Of a stretch of 40,314 nt of DNA, positions 29,888 to 38,377 are shown one piece after another. The number at the start of each line of letters is the position of its first letter. Position 1 is the first letter of the stretch. This DNA comes from CAYVNU01 sp964453265 (GTDB lineage Bacteria > Patescibacteriota > Doudnabacteria > UBA920), in contig CAYVNU010000007.1 of NCBI GenBank assembly GCA_964453265.1, positions 1-40,314 of the forward strand, given 5' to 3'. The position numbers and the translations under genes are program-made. The notes beneath the pieces are model-generated. The model was not told the origin of the DNA. It did no database searches and saw only the letters and a list, made by a program, of their open reading frames with translations.

Positions 29888-30844
29888 TTACTGTCTTTGA
29901 AAATATTTTGCCGCGTACCTTTTACGCGTTTTTAACGCTGCCTCAAAATTAAAGTCCTTTCCTTGTCCCACCAAATACTTTTTAACTAAATCCACTTCCT
30001 TTTTATTGGCCGGTTTAAAAAACTCTTTAGGATTTTCCTGTGCCTCCATGCATAAATTGGCCCACCATTCCACCAAAAGCCTGTATCGTCTAGTTTCATG
30101 ATTTTTTATTTTCATTTTGCCAATGCTCTCGCGCGATAAGTCATTCCTTCCTATTTTAATAAATTTTGTAACTTCGTATACCTTAAGAGCTTCATACAAA
30201 AATTCCAGCCTCTGTTTCAAACTAAGTCCTATGGTACGCTGCCAATCTGCCACATGAGCCAATTCATGCGATAGAGTTTGTGATAAATAAACAAGCTGGG
30301 TATTTTGTGGGTCTTTATGCACATGGATATCATTAAAATTGCCTGCATCTCCGGAAAAACTAGTATTGTATTCGTCAACCTTCATTTGATCTGAATATTC
30401 TAAAGACCTAACCTGAGCAACTGCATGAGCCGGATAAAATTTTAACAAATCCCTAACCTGCTTTTCTGTTAAACCTAATTTTTCAAAACCTTTTACGCTT
30501 TCTAAAGAGTTTTCTTTAAACTTACTAAATTTTTCATGCTCACTAAGTATTAGTGAAATTGTATTCTGATCCAATTCATTAATTAAGTATGCAATTTTGT
30601 TTCTTAGTTCCTGTTTTTCTGTTTCCGACAACTTTTCTCCTGTTTCTACTGCATCTAAAATCGATTTCAAATTATCAACTTTATTTTCATCACTTATTTT
30701 AAATGCTATTTCCCGAGCTGTATAAGCAAGACCAAGAGTACCCGCAGCAAAGCCTAAGGTCTTTAAAAATTCTCTTCTGTCTGTATTTGTACCCGACTTA
30801 ACTTTATTTTCGCCAGAGTCTTTAGTTCCGCTTTCTATTGGCAT
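29888..30844 (-). CDS. Tat-signal protein with HExxH metallopeptidase-like motif
   Basis: 318 residues. A hydrophilic N-region of about 25 residues precedes TDRREFLKTLGFAAGTLGLAY, a twin-arginine type signal, so the folded protein may be exported by Tat, or anchored by this segment. Near residue 191 the sequence SHELAHVADWQ carries the zinc-binding HExxH motif, and VEWWANLCMEAQ near 267 could supply a third, glutamate, ligand as in gluzincins. The middle part is charged and helical. I recognise no named family. Peptidase activity is inference from the motif. It follows the ATP-grasp gene with a 43-nt gap. Confidence 0.8.
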   Translation of the reverse strand: MPIESGTKDSGENKVKSGTNTDRREFLKTLGFAAGTLGLAYTAREIAFKISDENKVDNLKSILDAVETGEKLSETEKQELRNKIAYLINELDQNTISLILSEHEKFSKFKENSLESVKGFEKLGLTEKQVRDLLKFYPAHAVAQVRSLEYSDQMKVDEYNTSFSGDAGNFNDIHVHKDPQNTQLVYLSQTLSHELAHVADWQRTIGLSLKQRLEFLYEALKVYEVTKFIKIGRNDLSRESIGKMKIKNHETRRYRLLVEWWANLCMEAQENPKEFFKPANKKEVDLVKKYLVGQGKDFNFEAALKTRKRYAAKYFQRQ

Positions 30845-30887
30845 AAAATTTAAAAATTATTATTACTACGTATTATATACTCACTGT

Positions 30888-32141
30888 TTAATTTTGCCTA
30901 ATTACAGGCAAAACCATATCCCAAACTTTAGCCGCCACATTGCGCAGTTTTCCAAGCAATGGTTCGTGATGTAAATTAATAAAAGGCAAACTATTGGCTT
31001 CAATAAATCCGCAGCGCTGCTGCTTGTACGATTTAGTAATGTCAGGGATTATAAAATCAAAACCAACAATTGGGTCGCCCACAACCTTAGCCGCGCGGAC
31101 AAACATGTCTTTAGTGTCCGGGTGGCAAATATCAAAATCTTCACTTGAAGAACCTCCATAATTTACTCCTATTTTTTCAGATAAAGTTACACTCCTGCCC
31201 ATTTGAGGAACAAAAGAAAACTTTAAACCCTGCTTAGTCAAAAAAGTTTCCATTGCTAAATCCATTTTAATAGCACTTACTCCTAAATGGCTGCGTTGAT
31301 TTTTTATATCAACCAACTGGGCAATATTATGAAAACCATCACCCACAACTTGAGGCTGCTCACCTCTTAACACTCCGCATAATTCATAATTAATTAGAGT
31401 CGCCCTGTAAACTGGTCCGGTTAACTGCTCTTCTACCATTACCCAAAAACACAACTGCTTGGCAATTTTATAAGCCTCTTTTAATTGCTCAAGCGAACTA
31501 ACAAAAGTTGTACTATGCCTACCACGGCTGCCGGCTCTGGGCTTTACTATAACCAGCAAATTCTCTTTTGACTTATCTTGGATATTATTAAATATTTTTT
31601 TTGCGCCCAACCAGCTAGACGCATAACCTCCTAAGGGCACCGGCAAATTATTTTTAAGTAAAATGTTTTTTAGCCAGCCTTTGTCATCCATTCTGTCTAA
31701 ATTTCTATCATCATAATTTTTTGGTCTGGGCAAACCGCTAAAAACTAGCTTATAACTTTTAGTTGGCGCCTGATAGCCAGCTTCATAAACATCAAAAGGC
31801 CTACCAAACAGCAAAAGCTCTTTAAATTCAATGCCCCGCTGGTTTGCTTCCTGCCATAAAACTTTCGCGCGAGTGACTTTACACTTTTCTATATTAGTAT
31901 TAAAAGTAATTACCCTAAAAAAAACAAAAATTTTAAGCCAAAAATTAATCGGCAATATCTTAGCAAAAAACTTTTTTATTTTTAAAGAAAAATTATTATA
32001 CAAAACTACCCGCCTAATAGGCGCTAAAAACAAATTTAGGCTTTCAAAATACCAATAGACAAAATGCGGTACCGGATTATTTCCACAGTACTCGCAAGTT
32101 TTTTTTTCAGCAAATTGTTTTACTTCTTTACTCTTTGTCAC
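30888..32141 (-). CDS. ATP-grasp ligase (cyanophycin/glutathione synthetase-like)
   Basis: 417 residues. The ATP-grasp core starts near residue 150: KGWLKNILLKNNLPVPLGG, then VIVKPRAGSRGRHSTTF (Gly-rich nucleotide loop, about 196-212), VMVEEQLTGPVYRATLIN (about 234-250), and GFDFIIPDI with GFIEANSLPFINLH (Mg-binding Glu and Asn, about 375-395). This layout matches carboxylate-amine ligases such as cyanophycin or glutathione synthetases. The N-terminal 140 residues are unusual: a CEYCGNNP motif followed by a membrane-like helix (FWLKIFVFFRVITF). The start overlaps the end of the upstream gene by 14 nt. Substrate unknown; peptide or amino-acid ligation is inferred. Confidence 0.85.
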   Translation of the reverse strand: MTKSKEVKQFAEKKTCEYCGNNPVPHFVYWYFESLNLFLAPIRRVVLYNNFSLKIKKFFAKILPINFWLKIFVFFRVITFNTNIEKCKVTRAKVLWQEANQRGIEFKELLLFGRPFDVYEAGYQAPTKSYKLVFSGLPRPKNYDDRNLDRMDDKGWLKNILLKNNLPVPLGGYASSWLGAKKIFNNIQDKSKENLLVIVKPRAGSRGRHSTTFVSSLEQLKEAYKIAKQLCFWVMVEEQLTGPVYRATLINYELCGVLRGEQPQVVGDGFHNIAQLVDIKNQRSHLGVSAIKMDLAMETFLTKQGLKFSFVPQMGRSVTLSEKIGVNYGGSSSEDFDICHPDTKDMFVRAAKVVGDPIVGFDFIIPDITKSYKQQRCGFIEANSLPFINLHHEPLLGKLRNVAAKVWDMVLPVIRQN

Positions 32142-32496
32142 GGAAAAAAATGTAAGCTCCTCCGGCTGTAATTAAAATAAACAAAAACAAAACTAAAAAA
32201 CTCTTTGATTGCCGAACAAAAGAGAACCCCGTATCAGTTGAAGACTGATTTTTTAATTCTGAATTATTTTGTAAAAGTCCGTCGACTTTTTTTTCATTCG
32301 AAGTTTTTTCTTCCATGTTCTCCCCATTACTTCCGCTGTCCGGCGAAAATTGTATATTGCCGGAATAGTTGGGTGAAATCCCCTCCGGCGCGGGCTGCAG
32401 CGGTTTTATATCCGGCACTGTACCTTTAACCGACATTGCCGCAAAAGTGTGAGAAAAAAAGAAAAATGATATTAAAATTATTATTACGTATTTCAT
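32128..32496 (-). CDS. Small secreted protein with C-terminal membrane anchor
   Basis: 122 residues. Signal peptide at 1-19 (MKYVIIILISFFFFSHTFAA), a Ser/Asn/Glu-rich spacer of about 75 residues, then a C-terminal membrane helix (FLVLFLFILITAGGAYIFF) and a short charged tail RDKE. This is a type I topology without a folded domain. Its end overlaps the ATP-grasp start by 14 nt, pointing to coupled translation. No family recognised. Confidence 0.7.
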   Translation of the reverse strand: MKYVIIILISFFFFSHTFAAMSVKGTVPDIKPLQPAPEGISPNYSGNIQFSPDSGSNGENMEEKTSNEKKVDGLLQNNSELKNQSSTDTGFSFVRQSKSFLVLFLFILITAGGAYIFFRDKE

Positions 32497-32580
32497 AGCT
32501 TAATTAAGTAAAATTAAATAAAATTTAAATGCAGTAATTTTTACTTAATTTTATTTAATTTCAAAATTTTAATTAATTGA

Positions 32581-34083
32581 TTAATCACTATTCCAGCTAA
32601 TTTGCTGATATCCATCAGATGAAAGTGGGAACGACGGCGGCGGAGCAAACAATAAATTCGCGTCATAACTAGTTTGAGTGCTGCAGTAACCCGAAGTACA
32701 AGTATTACCGCTCACCCAGCTCCAAGTCCAAACTCCAAAACTGGACACCGCGCCATAAATAGTTAAGCTAGTTCTCGTACTGCCAAAATCCCACATTTGC
32801 GCGCTGCCATTTTGTGCAATTATTGCAGCATTAATTTCAAGTGTATTTGGCGCAAAATAAGAAATTAAAAAATCTTTTTGGCCAATTAGCCCTAGCACAT
32901 TAGTCCCGTCTTTAGCCGCGTACACCAGATTATTCGGTACAATTATACTTGGCGCAGTATTTACATTATAAGGCAATTTAGCTGCTGCTACCAATGCCCT
33001 GCCTTTTACCGTACCTTCCGCCCAGGTTGTATCCTCTATATATATTAACCCGTTGCTCGGCATAGCATAATCCTGCACGCCGGCAACAGAAGAATTCCCG
33101 TCTAACTTAGTACGAGCATTGTAATCTATATCTTCGTTATGCGCATTGCGGCTTACATCCCAGCCTGTCGGAGTGCTCCTTAGCGAAGTTACTTTATATA
33201 TGCTTATTGTTCCGTTTGAATTAAAAACCAAAGAATACCCTTGTGCATTGGAAGGCGGCAAATATATTCCGCTTGTCTGGGCATTGCTTTTTATGGAAGA
33301 TAGGTCTGAAGTCATACTGGCAAAATCCACATTTGGCTGGGGAAATTGCCATAGAGCCTTTGTCGATGCAGGAGCGCTGCCCCAAATGCCGTTTTTAGTT
33401 GCCGGACAAGGACTGCCTGACCAACTTTGGCAATTATAGGTATTTTTGGCCGATGAAATTGGCGCGTTGCCGGTGCCGTCAAAACGAATTCCCCCATTTG
33501 CATGCATCTGCCCGCTCACACTTTCCGTATCGCCTATCCAAACATCAGTGTTGGTTAAAAACGCATACTTTGCCAAAGACGGTACGCCATAACGCACAGT
33601 AATTGTTCTTTTTACTTTTGGATTTTCCACCGAATACCCGGTTGATTGAATAGTTACAATTGTTGAACCAATGCTAGGTGGCGTAATAGTTAATGTATAC
33701 TGACCAATTTTCTGGTTAGTGTCTTTGTCATAATAGTCATGAACATATGGCCCGGGACTTGTACTTGAAGCATTGCCGTCATAATAGTCCGTAGCATAGT
33801 GAGCTAATCGCCACTGATAATAATTTACTCCCGCCTCAGCAATTTGAAAAGCCTGCTCTCTGTTTACCGTACTTCTTACCACCCTAAGCTGAGTCGTGGC
33901 ATAATTTAAAACCGCCAGCATAACTAAAGAAAAAACAAAAATAGTAATTACAGTAAATATAAGGGTACTACCTTTTTGCAATTGACAAAAACGACGTAAT
34001 TGAGCAAAATTGACAAAATTACCCCTCAGATTTTCTGAGTTTTTAAATCTTGTCAATCTTTTAAATTTTTTAAATCTTGTCAT
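32581..34083 (-). CDS. PilX-like minor pilin/pilus assembly protein
   Basis: 500 residues. The hydrophobic helix (GSTLIFTVITIFVFSLVMLAVLNYATT, about 38-65) followed by QLRVVRSTVNREQAFQIAEAGVNYYQW is characteristic of PilX-type proteins of type IV pilus systems. The first 37 residues (MTRFKKFKRLTRFKNSENLR and onward) translate the short TTGACAA-type repeats found here, so the true start may be later, although no better ATG exists before the helix. The large C-terminal part is beta-rich with an YDYDGN/WG pattern and Cys pairs. Last gene of the pilin operon (PilV, PilW, PilX order). Confidence 0.8.
   Translation of the reverse strand: MTRFKKFKRLTRFKNSENLRGNFVNFAQLRRFCQLQKGSTLIFTVITIFVFSLVMLAVLNYATTQLRVVRSTVNREQAFQIAEAGVNYYQWRLAHYATDYYDGNASSTSPGPYVHDYYDKDTNQKIGQYTLTITPPSIGSTIVTIQSTGYSVENPKVKRTITVRYGVPSLAKYAFLTNTDVWIGDTESVSGQMHANGGIRFDGTGNAPISSAKNTYNCQSWSGSPCPATKNGIWGSAPASTKALWQFPQPNVDFASMTSDLSSIKSNAQTSGIYLPPSNAQGYSLVFNSNGTISIYKVTSLRSTPTGWDVSRNAHNEDIDYNARTKLDGNSSVAGVQDYAMPSNGLIYIEDTTWAEGTVKGRALVAAAKLPYNVNTAPSIIVPNNLVYAAKDGTNVLGLIGQKDFLISYFAPNTLEINAAIIAQNGSAQMWDFGSTRTSLTIYGAVSSFGVWTWSWVSGNTCTSGYCSTQTSYDANLLFAPPPSFPLSSDGYQQISWNSD
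33983..34083. repeat. Short TTGACAA-type repeats at the pilX-like 5' end
   Basis: Several imperfect copies of AATTGACAAAATT/AAGATTGACAAGATT on either strand; ATTGAGCAAAATTGACAA at 33999-34016 recurs exactly at 34818-34835. Confidence 0.6.
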
Positions 34084-34087
34084 TTAA

Positions 34088-34816
34088 CTAGTTTCCAAGG
34101 TTTGTTTTTAAATTTCTTACTGTTCCGCCCGCTGTTACAGTAAAGTAATTATTATTTTTTACCCCGGCTTTATTAAAAACTTGTAAATTTACTTTTACAT
34201 ATTTTACAGTTACCACACTTACCGGCTGGCTTAAGGAAGCTTGAGTAGAAGAGCCAATATAACTTCCATCATAATAATAAAACAAGGGAGTGGTGGAAGA
34301 ATTAGCCACATCATTTTGCATAAGTCTGCTAACTTCCGTACTGGTGTTATAGGTACTGCCGTTATATTCTGTTATACCTTTATACAATTTGCCGTTTTGC
34401 AAATAATATCGAATGCGCTCAATGGCGCCGTCTTTATCTTCGTTGCTATAATAAGTAATTTGTTGATCACCCGCCGTTTCAAGAGCATAAGCCCCATTAA
34501 GACCAGTTTGGGCGTTTCTTAATTCATTAATTATACCGAATGCGGTTTTCCTGGCCTGATCCTGGTCAGATAAAAGTCCGGACTGTTTTTGACTGCCTGA
34601 TAAAATTTGTGACAACAATACTACCATGCCGACCATAATTATAGCAAAGGCAAAAATCGCCACAGTCATTTCAATAAGGGTAAACCCCGCTTCACTTTTA
34701 AATAGCCTTTTTCTACTATTCAAATTTTGTATTTTCTGAATCATTAGATTATTTAACAACTTTATTTGAAAAGTGATGACGGGGTAAACCCCGAATTTAA
34801 TTGACAAGATTGACAT
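34088..34816 (-). CDS. PilW/PulJ-like prepilin
   Basis: Up to 242 residues. The prepilin-peptidase site G-FTLIEM near residue 44, preceded by a basic leader, opens a hydrophobic helix (TLIEMTVAIFAFAIIMVGMVVLL) as in minor pilins. Conserved Glu at +5 is present. The likely start is the ATG at 34744 (MIQKIQNLNSRKRLFKSEAG); the longer N-terminus is encoded by the repeat region and lacks an SD. The rest (QDQARKTAFGIINELRNA) is the usual pilin helix followed by a beta domain. Stop and start are 4 nt from the PilX-like gene. Confidence 0.85.
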   Translation of the reverse strand: MSILSIKFGVYPVITFQIKLLNNLMIQKIQNLNSRKRLFKSEAGFTLIEMTVAIFAFAIIMVGMVVLLSQILSGSQKQSGLLSDQDQARKTAFGIINELRNAQTGLNGAYALETAGDQQITYYSNEDKDGAIERIRYYLQNGKLYKGITEYNGSTYNTSTEVSRLMQNDVANSSTTPLFYYYDGSYIGSSTQASLSQPVSVVTVKYVKVNLQVFNKAGVKNNNYFTVTAGGTVRNLKTNLGN

Positions 34817-34850
34817 GATTGAGCAAAATTGACAAGAATTGGGCGGTCCT
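34800..34850. repeat. TTGACAAGATTGACATGATT-type repeat cluster
   Basis: Degenerate copies of TTGACAAGATT and ATTGAGCAAAATTGACAA in the leader of the PilW-like gene; the 18-nt unit is identical to one at 33999-34016. Confidence 0.6.
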
Positions 34851-34898
34851 TTGACCCCCTGTTTGGTTTTATTATTCTTGTCATTCTTTTAATTTCTC

Positions 34899-36719
34899 CT
34901 ACGGGCTCATTAAAACTTCTAAAGTTTGGTTCCCACCAACATCCAAATTATTTACAACCGCGTTCTGATATCCGGAAAGAGTAACATCTAAATCATAATT
35001 ATTTCCCTGGGTTAAACTACCAAACCATACCTGACCCGGAGTAAAACAACCCGAAACATAATTTATGCTAATTGAAGTTAATACAGGAGTTTTTTTGTTA
35101 TTTGTTGTTGATAAAAAAGCTTTATAGCGAACATAGCGGTTATTGTCGTGCGCAGAAGAAATGCTTGTTCCGGAAACTGTGTAATAAGTAGAGCTAGTTC
35201 CATCCGGTCCCAAATATAGCCATGTCGCATTGTCGTTATTGGACGCGATTTGAAATTTTAAAGCTGCTGCCGCATCTTGGCTAGTAGGCTGCCAAGTAAT
35301 TGTTGTAAAATTGGAAGCCGATGTGCCTGTGTCATAAGTAGAAGATTCCAGCCAGCCGGAAGCAGCGTAATTGCCGGAAGTTTTTTTCAATCTAACTCCC
35401 GTTGGAGCGCTGTTAATATCTATATTAGCATCATCTTGAAAATATCTATCAGGCGTAGTAGTAGACCAGGTTGCTTGACCTCCGCCGGAAGTCCAGTCGC
35501 TTTGCACCCACACGCTACCACCGGTAACACCGTAGTAATCCTGTGGCACACTCCCGCCTTTGCGCAAATGCACTGTAGCATTTTCCAAAGCCGCTCCGGT
35601 ACCCGCGTCTTTAACAATAACCAACAAGCTGTTGGCTGTAGAATTAGTATTTAGTATCATAGTAAAAGTTTGCGTCGTGCCGGGCAGTACGTCTATTTTT
35701 TGAATAGGCGAAGTTCCCAACACCACCCAAGACTGGCCAGTTAAAAGTGTCGGCGTGTAAGTATCCCATTCCAAATTCGTTAAAGCTATTAAACCGGCTA
35801 CCGAAGTCCAATTCATAAAGTATTTATAAACATCCGGGCTGGTACCAATTAGTTTCGCGCCTTTTATATTTAAATTTACACCGCTGACATTTTGGCATAA
35901 ATTATTTAAAGTTTTTATATTCAGCGTGGAAAGCAGATCAATAAAAAAACTAACCGTAGTAACTTGGCCGTCTACAATTGTCGCATCCGGTTTTATAGGG
36001 TTTGGATTAGAAACAGAAATCGGATAAGTCTGGTCGGTTGAATATCCGGGCGCTGTTACCACAATATGATAGCCGTTTACCCGCGCCGGCAAACCCACTT
36101 CAATCCACTGACCGGAACTGTCCGAACTTCTGTCTAAAATTATACTGGGCGAAGTCGTCGTACCTTCAATATGAACACTAGCTCCGGGTACTGGCTGGCC
36201 ATTGGCATTATATACTTTTATAAGCAGCGCGCCGGCGTTTAAAGTCCCCTCCAAGCCCTTAGGCACAACGTTAGTAGCAAAATAAGTTATTTTTCCCGTA
36301 GTTGTATTTTGCACAAACATTTTTACTTGTTTGTAGTCCGCGCCTTCCGCATCGGTTGGCACAGTACCGTCCGCCGAATCATCCACATAAGTTACTTCGT
36401 AATATATTTTGTACGTAAAACTCTCCATTTTTGCCGATATGGCGTTTACATAGTCCGGTAAATTTCCATGTGGGTTGCCGTTTAAAGTCCCCACTTGGCT
36501 ATAAGGCATATTTTTAACTATTTCCATGTAGTTATCGGCCAGCGATGCCAATGCGGTTTTCTCCCGCGCGGTTTTTATACTTCTGGTTAAAGCTGAATAC
36601 GCACCCAAAACTCCGGCTGCGATAATTGCAAAAATCGCCAAAGTCATTAAAGCTTCAAGCAGAGTGAATCCTGTTTGGTATTTTTTATTTAATCTTTGAC
36701 CTTTAATATTTTTTTTCAC
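34899..36719 (-). CDS. PilV-like prepilin with large extracellular C-terminal region
   Basis: 606 residues, far longer than ordinary minor pilins. The leader MKKNIKGQRLNKKYQTG is cleaved before FTLLEALMTLAIFAIIAAG (site near residue 18; Glu+5 present). After the pilin helix, residues about 165-240 form a carboxypeptidase-regulatory/PEGA-like beta domain (LIKVYNANGQPVPGASVHIEG, then APGY), with a second similar one near 358 (LLVIVKDAGTGAALENATVHL). A region near 480-570 (NDNATWLYLGPDGTSSTYY) is beta-rich; the C-terminus (GNQTLEVLMSP) closes a third such domain. Likely a tip or adhesive minor pilin. First gene of the pilin operon. Confidence 0.85.
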   Translation of the reverse strand: MKKNIKGQRLNKKYQTGFTLLEALMTLAIFAIIAAGVLGAYSALTRSIKTAREKTALASLADNYMEIVKNMPYSQVGTLNGNPHGNLPDYVNAISAKMESFTYKIYYEVTYVDDSADGTVPTDAEGADYKQVKMFVQNTTTGKITYFATNVVPKGLEGTLNAGALLIKVYNANGQPVPGASVHIEGTTTSPSIILDRSSDSSGQWIEVGLPARVNGYHIVVTAPGYSTDQTYPISVSNPNPIKPDATIVDGQVTTVSFFIDLLSTLNIKTLNNLCQNVSGVNLNIKGAKLIGTSPDVYKYFMNWTSVAGLIALTNLEWDTYTPTLLTGQSWVVLGTSPIQKIDVLPGTTQTFTMILNTNSTANSLLVIVKDAGTGAALENATVHLRKGGSVPQDYYGVTGGSVWVQSDWTSGGGQATWSTTTPDRYFQDDANIDINSAPTGVRLKKTSGNYAASGWLESSTYDTGTSASNFTTITWQPTSQDAAAALKFQIASNNDNATWLYLGPDGTSSTYYTVSGTSISSAHDNNRYVRYKAFLSTTNNKKTPVLTSISINYVSGCFTPGQVWFGSLTQGNNYDLDVTLSGYQNAVVNNLDVGGNQTLEVLMSP

Positions 36720-36753
36720 AATTTTTTATTTCAAGTTCTCTTTTCTAACTAAA

Positions 36754-37989
36754 TTATACCACGCTTTGCTCTTTAAACTCTTTCTTTGGCAAGTCGCCCA
36801 AAATTTTTACTACAGCCAAAAAACACACGCCGCTTAAAAATACCAAGAATGTTGACCATTCTAAGGCAATTTTTAAATTGTAAATATCGGAAACTTTACC
36901 TACCACTGCCGGAGCCAAAGTATCGCCCAACAAATGTATAACCAGCAAATACACCGCAAAAGCCGTGGCCCGCAAATTTTGCGGCACTACATCGTGAATA
37001 ACCGCGGTGGAAGGGCCGTGATAAAAAGACAAAAATACAGTACCTAAAAATAAAAATATTAAAAACCAATGGCTATTGCCCGTACCATGGACTCCCAAAT
37101 ACATAAACGGCGCGGCTACCATTAAAGATGCGGCTATAACTAAAGACCGGCCGGCAGAAAATCTTTCCTGAAAATGATCAGCCAAATAGCTACCCACCAC
37201 CACGCCTAAAACTCCGGCTAGCATCATAGTTGCGCCTAAAATCAAACTGGCATCTTTTAAATTATAACCTTTATAGCGCATAACAAATTCAATGCCCCAA
37301 GAAATAAAAGCCCCTGTCGCAAAAGTAGTTAAAGTTCCGCTAATTATTACCCAAATAAACGGCCGGTTTTTAAGCAGCGACATTGGGTCTATTTGTTCTT
37401 TGTTATGCAAAACTCTTATGTCTTTTAGCTTGGAACTTAAGTAAGCTAAAATAATGCCGGGAATAGAAACTAAAAAAAAGGCCAAGCGCCAATTATTAAA
37501 ATAAAAAGCCACTACCCCGCCTAGCATAGCGCCAATAGTTCCGCCAATAAACATACCCGCGTTAAACACGCCCTGGGCTTGCGCGCGAGATTCTTCGGGT
37601 AAATTATCCGATATCATTGCGGTTGCTGCGGGCGCGTAAGCTGCTTCGCCAATACCCACTAAAGAACGAATACCTAACAGCTGTTTAAAGCTTGCCGCAA
37701 TGCCAGAAGCAAAAGTCGCTATACTCCAAAAAAATACTCCGACCGCAATAATATTTCTTCTGGCCCCTTTGTCAGCCATAAGCCCAAGTGGCACACTAGC
37801 TAAAGAATGCACCAGCATAAACACCGTACCTAAAAGTCCCAATTGAAAATCACTGACTAAAAATTCGCGTTTAATATGATCAAACAAGGGAAAAATTACC
37901 TGCCTGTCCACATAGTTAAAAAAATTCACCAAGCTTAAAACAATTAAAATTGTTTTTTGCTCCCTAGAAAGATTTTTTATAAAAGACAT
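36754..37989 (-). CDS. MFS transporter, Spinster-like
   Basis: 411 residues with about twelve membrane helices. Helix 1 contains NFFNYVDRQVIFPL, the D-R-hydrophobic pattern of the Spinster-type family. MFS motif A is GLMADKGARRN at about 72-82 after helix 2; a second, weaker copy (GSYLADHFQERF) follows helix 8. The region RSLVGIGEAAYAPAATAMI is characteristic of the family. Substrate unknown; family members carry organic anions or lipids. It stands 34 nt upstream of the PilV-like gene and might share its transcript. Confidence 0.9.
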   Translation of the reverse strand: MSFIKNLSREQKTILIVLSLVNFFNYVDRQVIFPLFDHIKREFLVSDFQLGLLGTVFMLVHSLASVPLGLMADKGARRNIIAVGVFFWSIATFASGIAASFKQLLGIRSLVGIGEAAYAPAATAMISDNLPEESRAQAQGVFNAGMFIGGTIGAMLGGVVAFYFNNWRLAFFLVSIPGIILAYLSSKLKDIRVLHNKEQIDPMSLLKNRPFIWVIISGTLTTFATGAFISWGIEFVMRYKGYNLKDASLILGATMMLAGVLGVVVGSYLADHFQERFSAGRSLVIAASLMVAAPFMYLGVHGTGNSHWFLIFLFLGTVFLSFYHGPSTAVIHDVVPQNLRATAFAVYLLVIHLLGDTLAPAVVGKVSDIYNLKIALEWSTFLVFLSGVCFLAVVKILGDLPKKEFKEQSVV

Positions 37990-38057
37990 TCTATACTCTA
38001 ATTAAAAACACTTATTTAACTTATTAATTATACTAAAATTACCTCCACTAAGCAAAA

Positions 38058-38079
38058 CCGCCCCAAATATTTGGGGCGG
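38058..38079 (-). terminator. Intrinsic terminator downstream of the 38097 gene
   Basis: Perfect palindrome with 11-bp arms CCGCCCCAAAT; on the minus strand TTTTGC follows. It separates the sorbosone-dehydrogenase block from the MFS gene. Confidence 0.75.
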
Positions 38080-38096
38080 CTAAAATCAATTTATTT

Positions 38097-38372
38097 CTAT
38101 TTAAGTGTTTCTAATTTTTCTTGTAACTGTCTCTTAGTAGCTTCTAAATTCTCAATCTGTGCTTGATCTAAAGATCCATTTCCATGACTTGTGTCAGTAG
38201 AAGCCTTTTTTAAATTATTTATTTGGTCATCTAAAAATTTAATAGCTCTTTTAAAATCAGGAGCATGCCCAATAACTGGATTATTTACTTGCAACAAACT
38301 ATCCACCAATGATGTTAGAGTTTCAAAGCTATCTTCATAACTCTCAGTTGAATAAGTTTCTATTCCGTTCAT
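38097..38372 (-). CDS. Hypothetical coiled-coil protein
   Basis: 91 residues, acidic N-terminus (MNGIETYSTESYEDSFETL), then helical with heptad-like spacing at the C-terminus (QIENLEATKRQLQEKLETL). No signal or membrane segment. It follows the 38378 gene by 5 nt and is the last gene before the terminator at 38058. No family recognised. The gene at 39640 is similarly small and helical but not evidently homologous. Confidence 0.65.
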   Translation of the reverse strand: MNGIETYSTESYEDSFETLTSLVDSLLQVNNPVIGHAPDFKRAIKFLDDQINNLKKASTDTSHGNGSLDQAQIENLEATKRQLQEKLETLK

Positions 38373-38377
38373 AAAAT

